The notes beneath the pieces were generated by a model. That model was not told the origin of the DNA. It did not search any database and saw only the letters and a list, made by a program, of their open reading frames with translations. The translations under genes were made by a program, and so were the position numbers. Shown piece by piece: positions 27,622 through 34,718 of a stretch of 64,000 nt of DNA (position 1 is its first letter; the number at the start of each line of letters is the position of its first letter). This stretch comes from Halobacteriovorax sp. HLS (lineage in GTDB: Bacteria > Bdellovibrionota > Bacteriovoracia > Bacteriovoracales > Bacteriovoracaceae), in the NCBI RefSeq assembly GCF_004006665.1, contig NZ_QOCL01000003.1, positions 620,001-684,000 of the forward strand, in the 5' to 3' direction.

Positions 27622-28283
27622 ATGGCCGGTGGAATCATCACCATTATCACAACCTTACTTTACACTTATAACTTTGCGATTAAACATATAGAAGAAAGAT
27701 CAAAGCAGATTATATCTAAAAGCTTAAATGAAAAAAATATTAAAAAAAAATACAAGATGCACTTGATAAATACGTTAAGACAAAAGTTGAACATAAAATT
27801 GATATAAAAGTAGACGAGGTTTCCAAAGAAATTTCACAAAGAATTTATACACAACGACTTGGGTTACAACAAGAAATTGTAGACCTAAAGGAAGAAGGAA
27901 AGAGAAACATTAAATATACACTGAGTTTTAATAAGATTTTCTCTAAAATAAAGAGCTATTCATCAAAGTCGAGGTCAACAGAAGGGTACAAAAACTATCT
28001 GGAACTATGTAAAATAAAAGAGAACTCAGAAATATCTAATGACCTAAGAATACTCGCCAAGAGTGAGTTATATATAATTGATATGGAATTAGCTAGCTTA
28101 GACTACAAATATGTTAATCCTAATCTACAGTACCACAGCAGTTTATATAACAAGCTCTCCAACGAACTAAATAACAATCAATTGATTAGCCAAATTTTAA
28201 TTTCTAAAACAGACGAAGAACTTATAGTCATGAAGAAAAATTTTAAAGGAAGCCTAGAAAAGACAGCAGCCCAAAAAGTTTAA
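27622..28283 (+). pseudogene. Membrane-anchored coiled-coil protein interrupted at an A9 tract
   Basis: From ATG 27622 the frame encodes a membrane segment (AGGIITIITTLLYTYNF) and a charged helix, then leaves frame at nine A residues (27742-27750) and stops at 27807. One added A restores an uninterrupted frame to the TAA at 28281-28283, giving about 220 residues: one N-terminal membrane helix and a long charged coiled-coil-like region. The split could be a real inactivating deletion, a homopolymer sequencing error, or polymerase slippage on A9. No family was recognised. It lies between two inverted copies of the dispersed repeat. Confidence 0.6.
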
Positions 28284-28542
28284 AAAAGCGTTCAATAACT
28301 GAATTTGACTGTTCAAAATCTTTCTTATCTTTAAAGTGACTAGTATCATCCACTGTGTTCACTTCTGGTTCTTTATCATGATTAGGATTGATTACAATAT
28401 CATCCTTCCTCTCTCTTTTAGTCGTAATTTTATAAAGATAACCTATAAATATGGCATGAATTTGATTTATATTCTTAAAAAGAGAGTTGTCTGTAGTGGA
28501 GATTGAAGCTTTAGATTTCTTGAAGAAGGTGTTTAATTTGTC
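28243..28542 (-). pseudogene. Start-less ORF remnant beginning in the inverted repeat copy
   Basis: A 99-codon minus-strand frame begins after a stop codon within the inverted repeat copy and ends at 28243, overlapping the 3' end of the convergent coiled-coil gene. It has no ATG, GTG or TTG near its beginning. A predicted membrane-like patch (IHAIFIGYLY) is followed by a charged stretch (KRERKDD). It may be the remnant of a gene that once carried the repeat sequence near its 5' end. Confidence 0.3.
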
Positions 28543-28550
28543 CTATCCTT
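28455..28550 (-). repeat. Dispersed repeat, inverted partial copy 3
   Basis: The minus strand matches the first 96 bp of copies 1 and 2 with about seven differences, then diverges. With copy 1 it forms an imperfect inverted repeat bracketing the A9-interrupted gene. Confidence 0.8.
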
Positions 28551-28694
28551 ATACTTCGCCATTATAAAAGGTTTTTAAAACTGAATAACTCGGTTTTTTA
28601 AGATTACCTAATTATAACAAATGTTTTATTTGTTTTGTGTAAATAACAGCCTAGGTTTATAATTTTATTACAAAATATAATAAAGAGGTTGTTT

Positions 28695-28898
28695 ATGAAG
28701 TTGATATTTTGCATCTTGTTTATCTCAGTGTCGTCATGTGCGAATGTAGAACAAATTGATAGAGGTCTATTGTCGAAAAAAATTATGCAACTTGACCCCC
28801 ACCCTGAAGAGTCTGTTTTCAGGAATGAAGTGAGAAGTTTTAGAGAAGGTGCAATTGGTGGAAGTGAAGCCGTTGGTGGTGGTTGTGGTTGTAATTAA
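28695..28898 (+). CDS. DUF4266 lipoprotein with Gly-Cys C-terminus
   Basis: The start is ATG 28695 behind AAAGAGG. A lipobox (SVSSC, C15) predicts a small lipoprotein of 67 residues. The body (LSKKIMQLDPHPEES) and the end (EGAIGG..., GGGCGCN) match DUF4266, whose members end in a glycine-rich tail with CGCN. The two cysteines may bind metal or form a redox pair; this is inference. It is the first gene of an operon with DUF3570, thioredoxin-like and ApbE proteins, and its tail region overlaps the start of the DUF3570 gene. Confidence 0.85.
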   Translation: MKLIFCILFISVSSCANVEQIDRGLLSKKIMQLDPHPEESVFRNEVRSFREGAIGGSEAVGGGCGCN

Positions 28899-30063
28899 GT
28901 TTTTAAAAAATAACTGGAAAGAAATATTTCTAGCTTTTTTAACACTACAGAACGCTTTTGCTGAAATGATGGAGAAGGGGAAAACAAGAGTTAAGAAGGT
29001 TTTCAATCTTTATCACCAAAATAGTAATGATGGAAGACAGGTCATAGATGGTACAGGTCGTGAAGAAGCTAATGTAATTGAACCTATGGTCTTTATCGAA
29101 CATCAAATTACAGAAGATACTGCAATTAATGGAAGAGTTGTCTTTGATGCCTGGACTGCTGCAAGTGATACGAAACTTGATAACTATACTGGTGCAAGTG
29201 GAACACCAATTATGGGCCAAACGAGAGTCGCAGCTAACGTAGGTGTTCAAAGTGAGAAAAAGGTTTTAGCAAATAGATGGACTTATGGTGCTAATCTTGG
29301 ATTTTCTAGTGAGTATGATTATCGATCATTAAATGGAAGTTTGAATATTTCAAGGTCGTTTGCCAAAGATAATTTTACTCTCGGAGTTAGTGTTCAATAT
29401 TTCTTAGACGAAGTGGACCTATTTCAAGATTTATCAAACCCACAAAACGCTGTGATATCGACAGGGCTTGAGCGTAAGATATTTGCTACAAGCCTAACTG
29501 CAAGTCAAATCCTAACGATAAGAGATATTGTTCAATTTGGAGTTACTTTTGCGCGAGCTTCGGGAGTTCTTGAGTCTACAGCAAGTACTGTTGATATCTC
29601 AGGAGTTAGAGCAGTTGAGAGCTTACCAGATACAAGAAGTCGTTATGCACTTTCCTCTAAGTGGGTGCATGGACTAAGCCAAACAAGTTCTATTAATTTA
29701 AGTTATCGCTACTATTGGGATCAGTGGGATTTAACGTCTCATACATTTAGAGGTGCTTACTTATTTGATATCGAAGAGGATGAGTCTTATATAGAAATCT
29801 TTGGGCGTGTTCACGATCAGAGCTCTGTTGAATTCTATGCCGATAATTTTAGTCAGGCTCAAACTAATATGACAAGTGACTCAGACCTACAAGAATTTAC
29901 AAGTTATGAAACGGGGATCTTTTACGAATCATCACTTGAAGATCGAAAAGTATTTGGTTTTGATCTTGAAGATGTAAACATCTCGCATAGTATTGTTGGT
30001 GGTTATCGTACAAACGGTATGCGCTATGGTTACTATCAAATGGGATTAAATTACAGTTTTTAG
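28885..30063 (+). CDS. DUF3570 outer-membrane beta-barrel with ApbE-type flavinylation motif
   Basis: The start is uncertain among GTG codons at 28876, 28879 and 28885. I use 28885, which gives a signal peptide (IKFLKNNWKEIFLAF ... QNAFA) directly. The frame overlaps the DUF4266 gene end, so translation is coupled. The protein is a DUF3570 barrel ending in MGLNYSF. Near the mature N-terminus it has DNYTGAS (D99 to S105; T102 encoded at 29188-29190), which matches DxxTGA[TS], the ApbE target motif in which Thr receives FMN through a phosphoester bond. An apbE gene lies two genes downstream. A covalently flavinylated barrel is the inference. Confidence 0.85.
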   Translation: MVVIKFLKNNWKEIFLAFLTLQNAFAEMMEKGKTRVKKVFNLYHQNSNDGRQVIDGTGREEANVIEPMVFIEHQITEDTAINGRVVFDAWTAASDTKLDNYTGASGTPIMGQTRVAANVGVQSEKKVLANRWTYGANLGFSSEYDYRSLNGSLNISRSFAKDNFTLGVSVQYFLDEVDLFQDLSNPQNAVISTGLERKIFATSLTASQILTIRDIVQFGVTFARASGVLESTASTVDISGVRAVESLPDTRSRYALSSKWVHGLSQTSSINLSYRYYWDQWDLTSHTFRGAYLFDIEEDESYIEIFGRVHDQSSVEFYADNFSQAQTNMTSDSDLQEFTSYETGIFYESSLEDRKVFGFDLEDVNISHSIVGGYRTNGMRYGYYQMGLNYSF

Positions 30064-30071
30064 GAATAATC

Positions 30072-30497
30072 ATGAATAAAGTACTTTTAATAGTTTTATT
30101 AGTTTTAGTATTCAGTCTTGAACTCAGTGCAAAAACTCTTCAAAGCTTTTCATTACCAGTTTATAAACAAGAAAAATCTTTTACGTACAAAGCAGGAAAA
30201 AAGACCCTTATTAATTTTTGGGCCAGTTGGTGTACAAGTTGCATCCAAGAGATACCTATTTTAGAAGAGCTTAAAAGAAAGAATCCAAATGTCACTTTTA
30301 TCGCGATTAATGCAGGAGATAGTCAGAAGAAGATTAAAAAATTTCTTAAAAAAACAGGGTTCTCTTACACCGTTTTGATGGATAAATCTAAGAAGGTCTC
30401 AAAAGAGATGGGGATTTTAAGCCTTCCTCAGACAATTGTTGTTGATGAAAACGGCAACATTTTTTTTCATGAGAATATCCCTCCAGAGTCACTATGA
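30072..30497 (+). CDS. TlpA/ResA-like thioredoxin, periplasmic
   Basis: A signal peptide (about residues 1-20) precedes a thioredoxin fold with WASWCTSC (C54, C57) and the cis-Pro region LSLPQTIVVD. It belongs to the TlpA/ResA type, usually thiol-disulfide reductants in the periplasm. At 141 residues it is short but complete. Its likely clients are the cysteines of the DUF4266 protein or a cytochrome maturation step. Its stop overlaps the ApbE start (ATGA). Confidence 0.88.
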   Translation: MNKVLLIVLLVLVFSLELSAKTLQSFSLPVYKQEKSFTYKAGKKTLINFWASWCTSCIQEIPILEELKRKNPNVTFIAINAGDSQKKIKKFLKKTGFSYTVLMDKSKKVSKEMGILSLPQTIVVDENGNIFFHENIPPESL

Positions 30498-31414
30498 ATA
30501 ATTTATGTGAACTCTCTTTTAAGGCTATGGGCGGGACTTTTACTTATAAAGGCTATCTTGAAAGTAGTATGTCAAAAGAAAAGGCGATAGCTCTTTTTAA
30601 AGATGCTCACAATGAAGTTTTAAGAATTGAAAAAAAGTTTACTGAGTTTGCTCCTTCTTTGATTACAAAGATAAATGACTCGGCTGGATGTGATAAAGTT
30701 TCAATTGATGATGAACTCATCTACCTTCTTGAAAAAAGTGGAGATTACTTTAAGAAGTCTAAAGGTCTATTTGATCCAACTTACGCTAGTTACTTGAGTG
30801 TATGGCGACAAAAAGAAAAACTTGGATTATTAGAGAAGCACAGACTTAAAGCTCTCGTTGATTTTTCTAGAGTTCAAATTAATTTGGATGACAAAACTAT
30901 TTATCTGCCTTTTAAAGATCAAAAAATTGGATTAGGTGGTATTGGTAAAGGATATGCTGTTGATAGAGCATTTAATTTTTTAAAAGAAAATGGGTTTAGA
31001 AACTTCTCAGTTAACGGATCTGGAGATATGAGGGTTCACTCATCTGAAAACGCACCAAGAAAGTGGAAAGTTGGAATTAGAAACCCTTTTTCAATGGATA
31101 GCAGTAAGTCCGCAGGTATAGTTCAAATTGCTAATGGGAGCGTTTCTACGTCAGGTTCATATATTCAGAATAAAAATGATAATTTAAGAGATCACCATAT
31201 CGTAGCAAAACAATATGACGAAACAATTCCAGTAAGTGTTACAGTTGTTGCTGATACTTGTATGGATACAGATGTTTGGGCAACAATTTCTATGGCCCAA
31301 GGAATAGCAGATAGTTTGAAGTCGCTCAATGAACAAAATATTTTTGGAGTTCTTATAGACTCTAGTGGGACATCTCATTTATCAAATAAGGCAATGGCAC
31401 AGTTTGGTTTATGA
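30494..31414 (+). CDS. ApbE-like FAD:protein FMN transferase
   Basis: ApbE motifs are present in order: GGIGKGYAVDRA (148-159), VNGSGDMR (173-180), STSGSYIQ and DHHIV (233-237), and a C-terminal DTDVWATISMAQG, where Asp residues bind Mg2+. The enzyme moves FMN from FAD onto Thr/Ser of a target motif. No signal peptide or lipobox is visible (MNNLCELSFKAMGG), unlike most ApbE proteins, which act in the periplasm. Export may use another route, a start site may be missed, or modification may occur in the cytoplasm. It overlaps both neighbours by ATGA. Confidence 0.9.
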   Translation: MNNLCELSFKAMGGTFTYKGYLESSMSKEKAIALFKDAHNEVLRIEKKFTEFAPSLITKINDSAGCDKVSIDDELIYLLEKSGDYFKKSKGLFDPTYASYLSVWRQKEKLGLLEKHRLKALVDFSRVQINLDDKTIYLPFKDQKIGLGGIGKGYAVDRAFNFLKENGFRNFSVNGSGDMRVHSSENAPRKWKVGIRNPFSMDSSKSAGIVQIANGSVSTSGSYIQNKNDNLRDHHIVAKQYDETIPVSVTVVADTCMDTDVWATISMAQGIADSLKSLNEQNIFGVLIDSSGTSHLSNKAMAQFGL

Positions 31415-32316
31415 AAATATTTTTACTATTAATAATCTTCTTAAACTCTAGTAGTGTCCTTGCACTATCAACGGTGACTCTTCAGATAAAAAAACCAAAT
31501 CATTCGATTTTATTACGATCTAATAAAAACGTATTAGAGTTTAGGCCTAACGCCAGTCTTCATTGGGGAGTAAAGTATTCTACTGACTACTTTTATTTTG
31601 AGTACGGAGGGAAAATTAAAGATACAAACTATGGAAATAGTGACGTAGGCAACAACTCATATAAGAGTTTTAGGATTGGGCTGCCAATAAAGAATTTTTT
31701 TATAAGGCTTTATTATCAAGAGTGGATAGGTTTTAGTAGTGATGAAAGAGATGAGTCTTCTTGTGAATACTGCTTAGAAAGAGAAAGACTGACAAGTAGA
31801 GAAAGTAGTATAAATCTCACGTACGCTTTAAATTCAGACTTTGATATGAGAGCACTTAACTCTGATGGATCAAGAGGTGTTAAACCTTCATCTTCATGGT
31901 TGTTTTTAGGTTTTTACGACAGATTTAGAGTCCACGATTCAGGTGGTCTAATCCAAGAAGACTCGCAAAATAAGTTTACATTTTTTAGCACCTTACAAAC
32001 AATTGAAGCTCAACAATTTGGGGTAGGACTTGGGTATGCCTTTCTCTATCCTTTCAGTACCTTTTATTTAGGATTATCTGGAAACTTAGGTGTCGGTTAT
32101 CAAGAGAATCGTCTTGATGAAATGATTAATAACAGAGAAGTGAAAAAAGCAGCACTAAGTCACTGGAGCCTGAAAGTAAACTTAGGTACTCAAGGCGATG
32201 GTTTAAATGTTGGTCTAAAAGGATATCTTTTTTCTAACGTGTATAAAGTTGGTGATAGCCAAAATGTAGCTAATTTAAATTATAGTATTTACTCTTACAT
32301 GAGCTATAGCTATTAA
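31411..32316 (+). CDS. Outer-membrane beta-barrel-like protein, unknown
   Basis: A signal peptide (about residues 1-19, ending VLAL) is followed by strand-rich sequence ending in aromatic residues (YSYMSYSY), a barrel-type C-terminus. A CEYC pair (in ESSCEYCLERE) lies in the middle and could be a disulfide or metal-binding loop. It is the last gene of the DUF4266-DUF3570-Tlp-ApbE operon (ATGA overlap), so it likely works with the DUF3570 barrel. No family name was recognised. Confidence 0.65.
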   Translation: MKIFLLLIIFLNSSSVLALSTVTLQIKKPNHSILLRSNKNVLEFRPNASLHWGVKYSTDYFYFEYGGKIKDTNYGNSDVGNNSYKSFRIGLPIKNFFIRLYYQEWIGFSSDERDESSCEYCLERERLTSRESSINLTYALNSDFDMRALNSDGSRGVKPSSSWLFLGFYDRFRVHDSGGLIQEDSQNKFTFFSTLQTIEAQQFGVGLGYAFLYPFSTFYLGLSGNLGVGYQENRLDEMINNREVKKAALSHWSLKVNLGTQGDGLNVGLKGYLFSNVYKVGDSQNVANLNYSIYSYMSYSY

Positions 32317-32517
32317 CCACTCGCCAATGAATTAGTAAAAAGTGATAAGTCTTTTAAGGCCTACCTCATTATCAAGTGCTGAACCCGAAAGAACCCCAAA
32401 AAACCAAAAAAACACTAAAACATATCAATTAATCGTGGAAAAACCGAGAATTCGGAAGCCGAGTGACGAATTTTCGTCAGTATAAGACCATTAAAATTAA
32501 CAAAGAAGGAGGACCCT

Positions 32518-32613
32518 ATGGCGTATGGGAAGTACGATCCTATGGTTAAAAAGATGATCATTGAAAGTGGAAAAAGGATAGGACAAATTAAGCAACTTAT
32601 TCAAGAAATCTAA
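32518..32613 (+). pseudogene. Transposase-like N-terminal fragment joined to the repeat
   Basis: An ATG with a very strong AAGGAGGA ribosome-binding site begins MAYGKYDPMVKKMIIESG, which resembles the first residues of IS transposases of the integrase-core type. The frame then runs into the 144-bp repeat and stops after 31 codons. Upstream lies a GACGAATTTTCGTC palindrome (from 32465). I take it as the 5' end of an insertion sequence truncated by deletion. The transposase resemblance is from memory and covers only 18 residues. Confidence 0.4.
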
Positions 32614-32714
32614 AGTATCAATCTCCCCTACAGACAACTCTCTTTTTAAAAATATAAATCAAATTCATGTTAAAATAATTTAAACGGTGAAGAACTCTCC
32701 AATCTTCTTAGGTA
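32571..32714 (+). repeat. 144-bp dispersed repeat, copy 2
   Basis: Same length and ends as copy 1 at 27426, with six base differences by direct comparison. It lies downstream of the ApbE operon in the same orientation, so copies 1 and 2 are direct repeats flanking that operon. Confidence 0.85.
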
Positions 32715-32750
32715 GATAATTCAATAAAATTTACTCTTTTAATTTATACT

Positions 32751-33800
32751 CTAGAGATCTCTATAGTAGCGAGAATAGTCGTAATCTGATTCATCATCGC
32801 ACATCTTGAATTTATAATTTCTTTCTTTCATTGCTCTAAAAGCTATTGAAATCACGCGATCTTCCTCCTCTGGGCTATGGTAGACAGTGTGAATCAGGCG
32901 ATAGAATAGAGTACACTTTCCATAAGCGCTACTCCAATCCATATGTAGTTTTGCTCCATTTTTTACCAAGTAAAGAAAAATATCTAATTTATTCTGATCA
33001 GTCAGACTAGTCACCTCTAATATGGGAGTCACAACTTTATTTGGCACTTTTTGAACAAAATTTACGTCAGCTCCACCTTCAACAAGGGCCCTAACAGCTC
33101 CAAAATTATTCTTAGAGACTTGCATATAGAGAGGAGTGTAGCCAAAATTATTGACGTGATCAGTCTTAATTCCAAAATTTCTAATTAAGACCTTTGTCGC
33201 TTCATAGTCATTTTCATAACCCCCTGCCATCCAATGCAAGAAGGTGCTATTGTACTCATCAAACTCTCCGCCCAGGCAACTATACTGAGGATGCAATCCC
33301 CCTTTGATGCCTAATTTTCTTGAAGAGTAAGAAGTGATCTTTTTAATTAATTCAATTGAGCGGTACTCTTTATTATTATAACCATCTATACGGTAAATCA
33401 ATTGCTGACAGAACTCAAAATCACTTGTAAAGGCCCATTTCTTACCTTTTTGAGAAACCTTTCCCTCAAGTAGCCAATCGAGATCAGCGCCATACTTAAT
33501 GAGTAGATCTATAACCTGAGATCTCTTCTTAGTGATTGGAGCTTTGAGGGCCTCTCCTAAGAGAGTCATTCTCTCCTCGTCTCCATAATTAAAGTCTGGG
33601 TTCAATCCTCCGACACGCCCTTCCGAACGATTAGAGTATGTTAGATACTTTTCTAGAAACTCTGGGTCAGCATCAAATCGACTGTCGCCAAGCGCTCTGT
33701 AGAAAACGTCAAAGGCCTCGTCTAGGTCTGTGAAGTCCCATTTTGCAAAAGATGTAGTAGTGGTGATTAATAGTGCCAGGGTTAGAACGTATCTCATCAA
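32751..33800 (-). CDS. Secreted ankyrin-repeat protein
   Basis: A signal peptide (about residues 1-18, ending TSFA) is followed by several ankyrin-type helix pairs. NFGYTPLYMQVSKNNFGAV followed by LVEGGADVNF is the clearest; others include STFLHWMAGGYENDYEAT and KNGAKLHMDW. Ankyrin repeats mediate protein-protein binding, here probably in the periplasm or outside the cell. The partner is unknown. It is monocistronic. Confidence 0.8.
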   Translation of the reverse strand: MMRYVLTLALLITTTTSFAKWDFTDLDEAFDVFYRALGDSRFDADPEFLEKYLTYSNRSEGRVGGLNPDFNYGDEERMTLLGEALKAPITKKRSQVIDLLIKYGADLDWLLEGKVSQKGKKWAFTSDFEFCQQLIYRIDGYNNKEYRSIELIKKITSYSSRKLGIKGGLHPQYSCLGGEFDEYNSTFLHWMAGGYENDYEATKVLIRNFGIKTDHVNNFGYTPLYMQVSKNNFGAVRALVEGGADVNFVQKVPNKVVTPILEVTSLTDQNKLDIFLYLVKNGAKLHMDWSSAYGKCTLFYRLIHTVYHSPEEEDRVISIAFRAMKERNYKFKMCDDESDYDYSRYYRDL

Positions 33801-34121
33801 TATTCCTTATAAAATAATATTTAGCGAAACAATACCTTTTGTGGATCATTTTTCAATATATTTAGGTGTATAATGAAAAAAGTTTACTACTTATTAAGTT
33901 ACTCGCTATACCACTTCAAAACTATGGACCTTAATAACTCAAGCCTTCGTTATTAGAACAACGAGGTACTTTTTTAAATAACGTATTAAGTTGATTTATG
34001 AAAATTTCAACAACTTACAACCTGTCTATATTCTATACGGCCTATATAGAATATTCAGCTGACACTCGTTAATCCTCAAATACAATTACTATCTTCGTAT
34101 TATTAAATTTAGGAGTAAATT
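33801..34121. other. 321-nt intergenic region with an inverted repeat
   Basis: No ORF was recognised. It contains the promoter regions of the divergent genes on each side and a perfect 10-nt inverted repeat, ATATTCTATA (34028-34037) and TATAGAATAT (34045-34054), with a 7-nt loop. This could be an operator or an RNA hairpin in the leader of the 34122 gene. Confidence 0.45.
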
Positions 34122-34619
34122 ATGAAATCCACTATTTCAATACTATTTATGTTACTAACATTCTCTTCAAATGCGTCAGTAAATTCAAAAGAGTTCGTTG
34201 AATGTTTTGTCAAAGCGTCTAATGAAATCATTCAAGAGATCCAAAAAAGTGACATAAAAAGTGAAAAAAAACGAATGTGTGATCATCTTTCTCAAGAAAC
34301 AATAGATAATTACCTCTCTATGTTTTCTGAGATTCAAAATGGAAGATTAGTTTACTACTCTAAAGAATCAATGGGTGCTGAAAAAATTGGTAAACTCTAT
34401 GATTATATGAAAGATGAGATGGATTGCTATAAAGCGAAGGGAAATACAGCGAGTCTCTTTGGAGCAATAGCCAATAGCCCTACTTACCATAGAAATCTTG
34501 ATCTCGTTGAGAGTGCAATTAATAGAATGATTGGTTTTGAGATGTGGGATAGCTTTTTTAACCCAAATGCCTATATTCAATTAAAAGATATTGATTTCTC
34601 GTACTGCTCTAAGGAATAA
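34122..34619 (+). CDS. Small secreted protein, unknown
   Basis: A good AGGAG ribosome-binding site precedes the ATG. The signal peptide (MKSTISILFMLLTFSSNAS) is followed by about 145 helical residues with four cysteines (FVECFVK, RMCDHLS, DCYKAK and a C-terminal YCSKE), likely two disulfides in the periplasm. No family was recognised. It stands alone upstream of prfC. Confidence 0.6.
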   Translation: MKSTISILFMLLTFSSNASVNSKEFVECFVKASNEIIQEIQKSDIKSEKKRMCDHLSQETIDNYLSMFSEIQNGRLVYYSKESMGAEKIGKLYDYMKDEMDCYKAKGNTASLFGAIANSPTYHRNLDLVESAINRMIGFEMWDSFFNPNAYIQLKDIDFSYCSKE

Positions 34620-34718
34620 CACGACATAAATTATTGAATTAGTATAAATCCTTCATTTACGCTCAATGAGTTTTAAGTTATAAATACTTAAAATAAAACA
34701 ATTATACTGGATATATAG

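Noticed and set aside
27622-27807. A 61-codon ORF read as an intact small membrane protein
   Set aside because: The coding pattern continues after the A9 tract in another frame to 28283, so the stop at 27807 is better explained by a frameshift.
27426-32714. Repeat units as conserved small protein-coding exons (DKLSNLFKK-like peptide)
   Set aside because: A common open frame exists, but copy differences are mostly non-synonymous, no start codon is shared, and two copies end in a stop after about 33 codons.
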